Positions 34,232 to 42,272 of a stretch of DNA of 64,000 nt are shown piece by piece (within the stretch, counting starts at the first letter, position 1; every line of letters starts with the position of its first letter). A program made the translations under genes and the position numbers. Below the pieces are notes generated by a model, which did not search any database, was not told the origin of the DNA, and saw only the letters and a program-made list of their open reading frames with translations. This DNA is from DLKC01 sp002478885 (GTDB lineage: Bacteria; Bacteroidota; Bacteroidia; Chitinophagales; Chitinophagaceae), in NCBI GenBank assembly GCA_046329585.1, contig JAXLUI010000001.1:2666001-2730000 (forward strand). Direction: 5' to 3'.

Positions 34232-35644
34232 CTATTCTACTTTCAGTTGCTTTGTAAAACTTTCGCCCAACGAATTACTAATGAATACAAAATAATTTCC
34301 TTTCGGTGCTTTTAGGTCGATTACAAAACTGTTATCTCCCTTGTTTACCGCCCTGTTACCGTAAAAATACACAACACCAATATTGTTGGCGATGCGAATG
34401 CGGAGTTGCGTATTTGCACCCGCATGATACATTATTTGAAAATTTCCTTTACTGGGATTTGGTGAAATACTGAATGTAGCCTGAGTAGAAGCTGTATTAT
34501 TAAATGCTGTTATAGATGCATCTGAAATGCGGTAAATATTTCCATTGATATAATTGCATACATAGAGTTCCCGGTTGCGGTCTTGCCCGAAACTTACAAA
34601 AGCATTATCGTCTGCATCAAGCAGGTTAGTAACAACTACTTTGCCGTTCACGGTATACAATGCCCTAAACACACCATTGCAATAATCGTTGAAAAGATAC
34701 TTGCCATAAAGATTCGGATACTTAGCTCCACGATACACAAACCCACCAATAACAGAGCAATCCTTTGTTGTTGAATCGGTATGAGGATAAGCATACGTTG
34801 GCGCCGTGTATTTATTGAAAGCCGTGCAACTATCGGTATTGTAAGCCTGCTTTCCTTCGTAGCAGCGCCAGCCATAATTCTGGCCGCCTTTTCCGCGTTT
34901 CTGCACATTTATTTCTTCCCAGTTATCCTGACCAACATCGGCGATATACATGCTGCCACCCACTGCATCAAAACTCCACCGCCAAGGGTTTCGCAGACCA
35001 AGTGACCATATTTCGGGACGGTAATTAGCTGAATCATTAAATGGATTTCCTAGAGGTATTGCATATGGATCGCCGGTATGAACATCGATGCGGAGCATTT
35101 TGCCCAGCAGGCTTTGTTTATTTTGCGCATTGTTGTAAGGGTCGCCGATATAGCCGCCATCGCCCATACCGATGTACAGGTAACCATCGGAACCAAAACG
35201 AGTGCAGCCACCGTTATGTGTGCTGAAAGGCTGAAAAATATTGAGCAATAGTTTCTCGGAATTCTTATCTGCCTGGTTAGGCAGCCCGCTTTTTACGCTA
35301 AAACGCGACACCTGTGTATTCCCGCTTTTATCGGTATAGTTAACGTAAAACAAGCCATTGCTTTTATAAGCCGGGTCAAAGGCGAGGCCGAGCAAACCTC
35401 TTTCAATACCGGTAGAAATTCTGTCGCTAATGTCGAGAAACGGTATGCTGCGCCGGCTGCCCGACGAATCGCTTATGATGATTTGCCCCGTTTGCTGAAC
35501 AATAAAAAGCCGGCTGTCCCCGCAATTTTCAACACCAACGGGTGATGAATATCCGGAAGAAAATAATTCAAGTTTTATATGGAGTTGTGCCTTGAGCAAC
35601 ATCGCGAGGCCGACAAATTGTATAAGTAATAATATTTTTCTCAT
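34232..35644 (-). CDS. PQQ-type glucose/sorbosone dehydrogenase with T9SS sorting domain
   Basis: A 470-residue secreted protein. A signal peptide (MRKILLLIQFVGLAMLLKAQ) precedes a six-bladed beta-propeller of the glucose/sorbosone dehydrogenase family: SPVGVENCGDSRLFIVQQTG, ERGLLGLAFDPAY, FSTHNGGCTRFGSDGYLYIGMGDGG, SLGLRNPWRWSFD, IADVGQDNWEEIN and GGFVYRG. Members oxidise sugars with pyrroloquinoline quinone. The last 75 residues (FSISPNPSKGNFQI to FTKQLKVE) are a type A sorting domain for the type IX secretion system, so the enzyme is exported to the surface or medium. The gene is bracketed by two near-identical paired repeat elements in direct orientation, which is exceptional in this window. 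Confidence 0.92.
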   Translation of the reverse strand: MRKILLLIQFVGLAMLLKAQLHIKLELFSSGYSSPVGVENCGDSRLFIVQQTGQIIISDSSGSRRSIPFLDISDRISTGIERGLLGLAFDPAYKSNGLFYVNYTDKSGNTQVSRFSVKSGLPNQADKNSEKLLLNIFQPFSTHNGGCTRFGSDGYLYIGMGDGGYIGDPYNNAQNKQSLLGKMLRIDVHTGDPYAIPLGNPFNDSANYRPEIWSLGLRNPWRWSFDAVGGSMYIADVGQDNWEEINVQKRGKGGQNYGWRCYEGKQAYNTDSCTAFNKYTAPTYAYPHTDSTTKDCSVIGGFVYRGAKYPNLYGKYLFNDYCNGVFRALYTVNGKVVVTNLLDADDNAFVSFGQDRNRELYVCNYINGNIYRISDASITAFNNTASTQATFSISPNPSKGNFQIMYHAGANTQLRIRIANNIGVVYFYGNRAVNKGDNSFVIDLKAPKGNYFVFISNSLGESFTKQLKVE

Positions 35645-35738
35645 AAGGTGCAGGTTAAATTATAACGGGAATTGCTTTTTCAAAAATACTTTTTTAAAAT
35701 AAGGCAACCGTAGGCAAAAACGCTTTTACGAAATTTAA

Positions 35739-35878
35739 GTAGCCGGCTTGTAACCTTGTGGCATCGCCGGTTGTGTCACTCACTTGTACGTTTGGAAGAT
35801 TGCTGAGCAAAGCACAGAAAGCACAAGTGAGTGACACAACGAAGTGTACTAGCAGTACTGCAGTTAAATGCAAAAAAA
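35739..35878. repeat. dispersed intergenic repeat, paired inverted element
   Basis: Left box GTAGCCGGCTTG at 35739, left core GTTGTGTCACTCACTTG at 35770-35786, right core CAAGTGAGTGACACAAC at 35824-35840, right end CTGCAGTTAAATGCAAAAAAA. The loop is the same as in the element at 34089-34227, with nine differences over 97 bases. It lies upstream of the dehydrogenase start and of the divergent GH16 gene. Confidence 0.92.
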
Positions 35879-35948
35879 CATTCGCCTTAAACACGAAGTA
35901 CAAATGATTTATCTTGCGAAAGATCTTTCAAAACATAATCTTTCCATC

Positions 35949-36761
35949 ATGAAAAAAATGAACACAGGCTTAACGTCTTTTCCTTCTTTAGTTCTTGTTG
36001 CATTGTTTACTGCGTCGTGTGGTGAACCTGCAAAACAGGAAGCCGCTACAGCAGTACCAGTAGCTACGGATTCCTCGGGTTACAGTTTGGTTTGGGCTGA
36101 CGAATTCAATGGCAATGCCGTTGACACAACCAATTGGGGGTATGAAATTGGTGGCGAAGGTTATGGCAACCACGAACCCGAATATTACCAACCTGCAAAT
36201 GCCACCGTTGAAGACGGCAATTTGGTGATCACCGGTAAAAAAGAGCAGGTGGGAAAAAACCCTTATACCTCAACGAGAATGATCACAAAAGGCAAGCATG
36301 AATTTTTATATGGAAGGATTGAAGCACGCATAAAAATTCCAGTTGGCCAGGGTTTGTGGCCTGCGTTTTGGACACTTGGCGCAAACATTGACTCTGTTCC
36401 ATGGCCAGCCTCGGGTGAAATAGATATTATGGAGCACATTAATACCGATAGCCTGATTTATGGCACACCACATTGGGACAGCGGCGGACATGTTATGAGG
36501 GGCGACACGCTTTCTTCTACGCCATCAGCATACCATGTGTATGCCATTGAATGGGATTCTGCTGCAATAAGCTGGTTTGTTGACGACATTAAATATCATG
36601 AACTCGATATAAGCGGTAACAGCACGGAAGAATTTCGCAGGCCCCAGTATATTCTTTTGAACATGGCAATCGGTGGAGATTGGCCCGGACAAAAAGTGGA
36701 TGAAAGTAAATTGCCTGCAAAGATGTATGTTGATTATGTAAGAGTTTACAGAAAGCAATAA
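35949..36761 (+). CDS. GH16 beta-glucanase-like lipoprotein
   Basis: A 270-residue lipoprotein with lipobox TASC (C24). The mature part is a GH16 jelly-roll with the catalytic motif E157-I-D159-I-M-E162 inside GEIDIMEH. Other hallmarks are WADEFNG near the start, GRIEARIKIPVGQGLWPAFWTLG, YHVYAIEWD, ILLNMAIGGDWPG and the terminal YVDYVRVY. Family members hydrolyse beta-1,3- or mixed-linked glucans and some marine galactans. The laminarinase type is most likely from the motif form. I start at the ATG at 35949 before MKKMNTG; the frame upstream comes from repeat-adjacent DNA. A perfect terminator palindrome follows. Confidence 0.9.
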   Translation: MKKMNTGLTSFPSLVLVALFTASCGEPAKQEAATAVPVATDSSGYSLVWADEFNGNAVDTTNWGYEIGGEGYGNHEPEYYQPANATVEDGNLVITGKKEQVGKNPYTSTRMITKGKHEFLYGRIEARIKIPVGQGLWPAFWTLGANIDSVPWPASGEIDIMEHINTDSLIYGTPHWDSGGHVMRGDTLSSTPSAYHVYAIEWDSAAISWFVDDIKYHELDISGNSTEEFRRPQYILLNMAIGGDWPGQKVDESKLPAKMYVDYVRVYRKQ

Positions 36762-36849
36762 TCAATTAACTGCAAGGAAAAGGTTGCACGCCACACGGAG
36801 GTGAAGATCGTGCAGATTTAAAAAGGCTCAAATCGTTAACTACAGATAT

Positions 36850-36881
36850 AAAAGAGGTTAAAGAATTCTTTAACCTCTTTT
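36850..36881. terminator. bidirectional-looking intrinsic terminator
   Basis: A 32-base perfect palindrome whose left half is AAAAGAGGTTAAAGAA, followed by TGTTTTTATTT. It gives a 14-base-pair stem with a four-base loop and ends the GH16 transcript. The rest of the gap to 37020 is AT-rich, with nothing recognisable. Confidence 0.85.
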
Positions 36882-37020
36882 TGTTTTTATTTAAGTTATA
36901 TACCTTCAGATCATAGAAACGCAAAAAAGTAATTTTACCTGATCAACTCCGCATCAATCAATATATATAATTCCGTTTATCATTACAACCTATATCAATA
37001 ACAGCCCCAAATAAAATCCC

Positions 37021-40000
37021 TTGAAAAATCAAACGCTCACAGGCTTTACATTATCAGGTGAATTATCACCCGAACAGGCAAGCAGGCTGCTAAAGTTGAT
37101 CAAGACTGATGAGGAGCTATTCAAAAAAATTAGCATAAGCGAAAAAAAATGGCTCGACCTCGAGCGTTCTTTAGCAAGCATTCAGCAGGAAAAAGAAAGT
37201 GATGATGTTATAAAGTCAATACCTGACCTGATGGTTTATGCCGGCTATAACCAGCTGAATATGGACAATATGCTTGAGGGATACCAGATATTGGGGTTCA
37301 ACTGGGAATATATTTATATAAATGAGTCCGCTGCAAACCAGGCACGATATCCAAAGCAATACCTGGAGGGCAAAACGATGCCGGAGGTTTTTCCCGGTAT
37401 AGAGGGCACTGTTTTATTTGGCAGGCTCAAAACCTGCATGGAAAATGGTTTAGATGATTCTTTTATATCCAGCTTCTCTTATGCAGATGGGAGTACTAGT
37501 TGGTTTGACCTCAGAGTGCATCCGGTGCCTGAGGGTCTGCTGATGCTTTCCACAGATATTACCGGCATACGCAAAACCAATGAGCTGCTGAAAAAGAGCG
37601 AGGCAGATTACTTCCAGCTTTTTATGAAGAACCCTCAACCCATGTGGATTTATAACATCAACACTTTAAAATTTCTGGAGGTTAATGAAGCAGCGATAAA
37701 ACACTATGGATACACCCGTGAAGAATTTCAAACAATGACTGCACTGGACGTAAGGCCAGAAACGGAGTGCCAAAAGTTTATTGACACATTTGGAAAAAAA
37801 CTTGGTGGTTATGCATTAAGCGGCGAATGGAAGCATAGGAAAAAGAATGGGGAAATAATTGATGTTGAAATCAGTTCATATGATGTGTTGTTCAAAGATG
37901 AAGAGGCAAGACATGTAATGATCATAGACATCACGCAAAGAAAGAAAGCCGAAGAGCAAATAAGGCTGAGTGAAGAAAGGTTCAGGGCATTGGTCGAAAA
38001 TGGCCACGATGCAATATTGATTCGCAATGAAGACTTCCGGTTAACTTATTGCAGCCCGGGTACCAAGAAAATGTTAGGCTATAGCCGGGACGAAGAACCG
38101 GACTTGAATTCAGAACAAACCTACCACGCTGATGATTGGACATATGTTAACCAATTAAAGCAGGAAGTACTCAATAGCCCCGGCAAATCCATAGCCGCAA
38201 GCTTCAGAAGGATTCATAAAAACGGCAATATTGTTTGGGTAGAAGGATACATGACTAATCTTTTGCATGTTCCGGCAGTAAAGGGTATCATCTCTAATTT
38301 TACTGATATTACAGAGCGAAAAATACACGAGGCATCGCTGGCCAAAAATCAGCTTTACCTGGAGATGGCTCAAACCATCGGTAAAACGGGTCACATGATA
38401 TTCGAGTGGTCGCCGAGTGAAAAAGAGCCGGTTATATCATGGTCAAAAAATCTTTACAAACTTCACGGACTGGAAAAAACAGATTCGACAGATGGAAAGC
38501 TATTAATGGAAATGGTACATCCCGATGACCGGCGCCAGCTTAGCGACTTGATTATGCGAGCCTACCTAAGCAATCAATCGCAGGAAGTAGACTATCGGAT
38601 AACACGACCTGACGGAAGCATCAGCCTATTAAACGGAAAATTAATTCCATTGCCAGCGGAAGATAGCAAAAAAATTGTCTTTGGTATATCGCAGGATATA
38701 ACACGTGAAAAACTCTCAGAAGAAAAAATCCGACAATCACAGAACCTGCTTGCAGGGTATTTTAATAATACATCGGAAGCTATCTGCATTATAGACAGGA
38801 AAAGAAAAATATTAACCCATAACAGGGTATTTGAAAACATGTGCCTGGAGGTTAAAACCGGCGAACTGTTTGATAACTATACTCTGGAGAACCGGCTGCA
38901 GCCGGCATTTTATCATATTTTGGAAGATAAAATCTCAAACGCGCTTAGAGGCGAATTAATCAACTGTGACGTACTGATTCCACGTAAGAAAAAAACCGAA
39001 TGGTGGTCGCTTAGTATAAGGCCTGCACGTGATAACCGATACGCCATAAGCAGCATAGCAATCGTATTAAAAAACATCGACGAAAAACGACGCGCAGAAG
39101 AAGAATTGAGGATAAGCAATGAACGATACCTGTACATGACCAAGGCAACATCTGATGCCATATGGGATTGGGATGTGGAAAAGGACGTGCTTTACAGGGG
39201 CGATGGCTTTGAAACATTGTTTGGCTACAATAAAAAAGATTTCTCCGGCAAAATGCAGGAGTGGAACAATCTTGTGCACCCTGACGATTTGGAGCGTGTT
39301 GAGTCTAACTATCAAAAATTATTGGCCGAAGGCGAAAATATCTGGTTTGATGAATACCGCTACAAGAAAGCAAATGGCGAATATGCTTATGTAATTGATA
39401 AGGGTATTATCATCAGGAACAGTCATGGTAAAATTTCAAGAATGGTGGGAGCCATGCAGGACATTACCCGCCGTAAAAAAGAGGAACAGCGACTGAAAAT
39501 GCTGGAAGCCGTGGTTATGCAAACAAGCGATATGGTGCTGATTACGGAAGCAAGACCGAACGGCCCTGATGGAAGAAAAACCGTTTATGTGAACGATGCT
39601 TTCTGCCGCACAACTGGCTATTCACAGGAAGATTTTCTTGGAAAAAACCCTAAGTTGCTGCAAGGTAAGCTCTCGGATAAAAAAGCTATTCAAAAACTGA
39701 AAACCGCAATTGGCTCCTGGTCTTCCTGCGAAGTGGAAACGGTTAACTATGCAAAAAACGGAATGCCGTACTGGGTAGAGATGTCGATAATGCCAATAAC
39801 CAATGAAAAAGGTGAATACACACATTGGGTGGGCGTTCAGAAAAATGTTACGGAACGAAAGAAGAAAGACGATGAGAAAAAACAGCTGATTGAAGAGCTC
39901 ACAAAAAACAATAACGAGTTAAGGCAATTTTCCTATATTACGTCTCACAACCTCAGAGCTCCTCTCACAAATTTGCTGGCGATTATTGAGCTCACCAAAA

Positions 40001-40584
40001 AGTTTACTATTGAAGATAAAACACTCCAAAAACTGCTCGATGGGTTTGCGAAATCGACCTATAATCTTAACGACACGTTGAACGACCTTATACACATTCT
40101 CGTAATAAAAGAAAACACCAATATTGTAAATACCGAAGTACATTTCACCAGCACTTATAACAAAACACGATGTTCCATAAAAACGCTGATTGAAAAATCG
40201 GAAGCTGAAATAGATACTGATTTTTCAGCAATTGATACAATTATATTTAACCCTGTTTACCTCGAAAGTATTTTTATGAATTTATTGGTGAATGCTTTGC
40301 GTTATTCAGACCCTGCAAGAAAACCCGTAATTCATATATGCTCATCTATAGAAAAAGGGCAGCCAGTTTTGCGTTTCAGCGATAATGGTCTTGGGATGAA
40401 CATGGCCCGTGTACGGGATAAGATATTTGGGTTATACCAGAAGTTTCACCACCACCCTGAAAGCAAAGGGATTGGCCTTTATCTTGTGCACGCACAGGTG
40501 ACTGCCATGGGCGGTTCAATTGAGGTAGATAGTAAAGAAAAAGAAGGCACAACCTTTACCATAAAATTTAAACCGCTTGGTTAA
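37021..40584 (+). CDS. hybrid-length multi-PAS sensor histidine kinase
   Basis: A 1187-residue cytoplasmic kinase with no membrane segment. About seven PAS domains cover residues 60-960; those starting near 193, 315, 440, 700 and 832 are clearest, several with PAC ends such as DITQRKKAEEQ and DITERKIHE. The last PAS (about 832-960) is LOV-like, but in the flavin-binding motif G874-K-N-P877-K-L-L-Q the reactive cysteine is a proline. The kinase core has H976 in YITSHNLRAPLTNL, an N box NLLVNALRYSDP and G boxes DNGLGMN and KGIGLYLVH. TTG is the start codon. The CheY-like gene overlaps its stop by one base, so the two are co-translated and form a signalling pair. The signal is unknown. Confidence 0.92.
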   Translation: MKNQTLTGFTLSGELSPEQASRLLKLIKTDEELFKKISISEKKWLDLERSLASIQQEKESDDVIKSIPDLMVYAGYNQLNMDNMLEGYQILGFNWEYIYINESAANQARYPKQYLEGKTMPEVFPGIEGTVLFGRLKTCMENGLDDSFISSFSYADGSTSWFDLRVHPVPEGLLMLSTDITGIRKTNELLKKSEADYFQLFMKNPQPMWIYNINTLKFLEVNEAAIKHYGYTREEFQTMTALDVRPETECQKFIDTFGKKLGGYALSGEWKHRKKNGEIIDVEISSYDVLFKDEEARHVMIIDITQRKKAEEQIRLSEERFRALVENGHDAILIRNEDFRLTYCSPGTKKMLGYSRDEEPDLNSEQTYHADDWTYVNQLKQEVLNSPGKSIAASFRRIHKNGNIVWVEGYMTNLLHVPAVKGIISNFTDITERKIHEASLAKNQLYLEMAQTIGKTGHMIFEWSPSEKEPVISWSKNLYKLHGLEKTDSTDGKLLMEMVHPDDRRQLSDLIMRAYLSNQSQEVDYRITRPDGSISLLNGKLIPLPAEDSKKIVFGISQDITREKLSEEKIRQSQNLLAGYFNNTSEAICIIDRKRKILTHNRVFENMCLEVKTGELFDNYTLENRLQPAFYHILEDKISNALRGELINCDVLIPRKKKTEWWSLSIRPARDNRYAISSIAIVLKNIDEKRRAEEELRISNERYLYMTKATSDAIWDWDVEKDVLYRGDGFETLFGYNKKDFSGKMQEWNNLVHPDDLERVESNYQKLLAEGENIWFDEYRYKKANGEYAYVIDKGIIIRNSHGKISRMVGAMQDITRRKKEEQRLKMLEAVVMQTSDMVLITEARPNGPDGRKTVYVNDAFCRTTGYSQEDFLGKNPKLLQGKLSDKKAIQKLKTAIGSWSSCEVETVNYAKNGMPYWVEMSIMPITNEKGEYTHWVGVQKNVTERKKKDDEKKQLIEELTKNNNELRQFSYITSHNLRAPLTNLLAIIELTKKFTIEDKTLQKLLDGFAKSTYNLNDTLNDLIHILVIKENTNIVNTEVHFTSTYNKTRCSIKTLIEKSEAEIDTDFSAIDTIIFNPVYLESIFMNLLVNALRYSDPARKPVIHICSSIEKGQPVLRFSDNGLGMNMARVRDKIFGLYQKFHHHPESKGIGLYLVHAQVTAMGGSIEVDSKEKEGTTFTIKFKPLG

Positions 40585-41012
40585 TGATACCGAATATTCT
40601 GTGCATCGATGATGATGAGATAAGTTTAATGCTGAATGAGTTTTTATGTGAGCTTACAGTGTTTGGAAAAAAAGTTTCACTGTCGACGAGGCCAGATGAA
40701 ATAATTGAAGACCTGAAAATTATTTACAAAGAAGGCACCGTTGAAGATATTCCCGATCTTATGTTGCTCGATTTGAATATGCCGATAATGAATGGCTGGC
40801 AGTTTCTTGATACATTAATCGGAATAGACCCTGATTTTGCAAACAAGCTAAAGATTGTGGTGCTCTCTTCTTCGGTCGATCCGAAAGACAAGGAAAAAGC
40901 TGCAGACTACCCTAATATTATCCTGTTTCAACCCAAGCCGATGACCGAAACAGTTCTTGCCGAACTAAAAGAGCATCCACTATTGATCCGGCATTTTACG
41001 GCACCGCATTAA
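40584..41012 (+). CDS. CheY-like response regulator without output domain
   Basis: A 142-residue receiver domain. The acidic pocket is D9-D10-D11, the phosphate acceptor is D63 in LLDLNMPIMNGWQFL, the Ser/Thr switch is around S95 (VVLSSSVD), and K118 lies in QPKPM. No DNA-binding or enzymatic domain is attached, so it signals by protein contact. It starts at the ATG that shares its first base with the TAA of the kinase gene. Phosphotransfer from that kinase is the obvious inference. Receivers of this kind in Bacteroidota often pair with PAS kinases of the SHNLRAP type. Confidence 0.92.
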   Translation: MIPNILCIDDDEISLMLNEFLCELTVFGKKVSLSTRPDEIIEDLKIIYKEGTVEDIPDLMLLDLNMPIMNGWQFLDTLIGIDPDFANKLKIVVLSSSVDPKDKEKAADYPNIILFQPKPMTETVLAELKEHPLLIRHFTAPH

Positions 41013-41079
41013 CAATTACATTTTCCAAGACATCGTTATCGATCAACAGCGGACTGTTCCGTTCAGCATTGTACTGAAC

Positions 41080-41144
41080 GCCTAAGAGTGCGACGCAACA
41101 AAAGACGCCATGAAAAACCGTTGCCGGCCCCAAAATCATTTACC
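41080..41144 (-). repeat. dispersed intergenic repeat, single arm (reverse)
   Basis: Core AAGAGTGCGACGCAAC at 41084-41099 and box TTGCCGGCCCCAAAATC at about 41130-41145. Just before it lies GTTCAG ... CTGAAC (41061-41079), a 6-base inverted repeat with a 7-base loop. Confidence 0.8.
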
Positions 41145-41211
41145 CGATTTTAAAAACCAATCTGCATAAGAATTAACTTGCAGTTCTTCAAAAAAATTAC
41201 AAATAACATTT

Positions 41212-42096
41212 ATGAAAAAGATTGCTTCGCTTTGCCTTTCAGGCCTGGTCTTTTTTGCTTCCTGCAATAGTGGCGGCACAAACACCACCGCAACAGATAC
41301 TTCAACAACCACCGCCGTAGCAGACTCGTTCGATATTGCTGCTAACTGGAAGATAGGTATTCAAATGTGGACGTTTAACCATTTTACTTTTACACAGGCG
41401 CTCGACAAGGTTGACAGCGCCGGCGTTAAATCGATCGAGGCATTCTGGGGCATGAAACTGGGCGGAGATATGAAAGGCGAGTTTGGTGCATCAATGGATA
41501 CTGCGACAAGAGCTAAATTAAAAACATTGCTTCAGTCTAAAGGCATCCAAATCGTTGCCATGGGCGTAATTGCTCCAAAAGACCGCAAGGAATGGCTGCA
41601 GGCTTTTGATCTGGCAAAGGAATTCGGTCTGAGTTATATTACGGCAGAACCGGAAGATAACCAGTGGAATTATGTTGACAGCATGGCGGGTATTTATGGA
41701 ATAAAAGTGGCCATTCACGATCATCCCAAACCAAATCATTATTGGAGTCCCGACTCAGTACTCGCAGCCATCCAGGGTCATCCCAATATTGGTTCCTGCG
41801 CCGATGTTGGTCATTGGGCACGCAACGGTTTAAACCCGGTTGATTGCCTTAAAAAACTCGAAGGCCACGTATATGGCGTTCACCTGAAAGACATTGTGAA
41901 ATTTGACGACGTGAATGCTGCAGACACTGTTGTAAGCAAAGGCGTGAACGATTTCCCAGCAATTTTTGCTGAATTAAAACGCCAGCATTTCCAAGGTATG
42001 TTATCGATAGAACATGAATCAAATTGGTTGAACAACCTTCCCGATGTTATTGAAACAGTTAAGTATTATAACGACCAGGTTGCCAAACTAAAATAA
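41212..42096 (+). CDS. sugar phosphate isomerase/epimerase-like lipoprotein
   Basis: A 294-residue lipoprotein (lipobox FFASC, C18) with a low-complexity threonine-rich linker and then a xylose-isomerase-like TIM barrel. Barrel motifs are IGIQMWTFNHFTF, VKSIEAFWG, KVAIHDHPKPNHYW, IGSCADVGHWARNGLNPVDCLKKLEGHVYGVHLKD and LSIEHESNWLNN, with Glu, His and Asp residues in metal-ligand positions. It works in the periplasm or at the outer membrane. It resembles the exported Tat-type isomerase at 26627 in fold, but the two are only distantly similar. The substrate is unknown; a link to 3-keto-glycoside metabolism has been proposed for similar exported proteins, which I cannot test here. Confidence 0.85.
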   Translation: MKKIASLCLSGLVFFASCNSGGTNTTATDTSTTTAVADSFDIAANWKIGIQMWTFNHFTFTQALDKVDSAGVKSIEAFWGMKLGGDMKGEFGASMDTATRAKLKTLLQSKGIQIVAMGVIAPKDRKEWLQAFDLAKEFGLSYITAEPEDNQWNYVDSMAGIYGIKVAIHDHPKPNHYWSPDSVLAAIQGHPNIGSCADVGHWARNGLNPVDCLKKLEGHVYGVHLKDIVKFDDVNAADTVVSKGVNDFPAIFAELKRQHFQGMLSIEHESNWLNNLPDVIETVKYYNDQVAKLK

Positions 42097-42132
42097 TATT
42101 TTTCGCATAAGCTTAGGTTTGATAACGCTTAT

Positions 42133-42212
42133 GTTCCCGGCTGCAGTACTTATACCATCGCCTGTTGCGTCGCACCCTTGTACTCAAGGTCCTTCACGCA
42201 ACAGGCGCTGTT
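42133..42212. repeat. dispersed intergenic repeat, compact paired element
   Basis: Left box TTCCCGGCTGCAG at 42134, left core GTTGCGTCGCACCCTTG at 42163-42179, and a shortened right arm ACGCAACAGGCG at 42196-42207 that mirrors CGCCTGTTGCGT at 42159-42170. The right core has lost its GTGCG part. This is the shortest paired copy. Confidence 0.75.
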
Positions 42213-42272
42213 TTTATACACAATGCCACATTTATTTTTAGAGTATCTTGTTGTAATTAAAAACCGCTGTTT

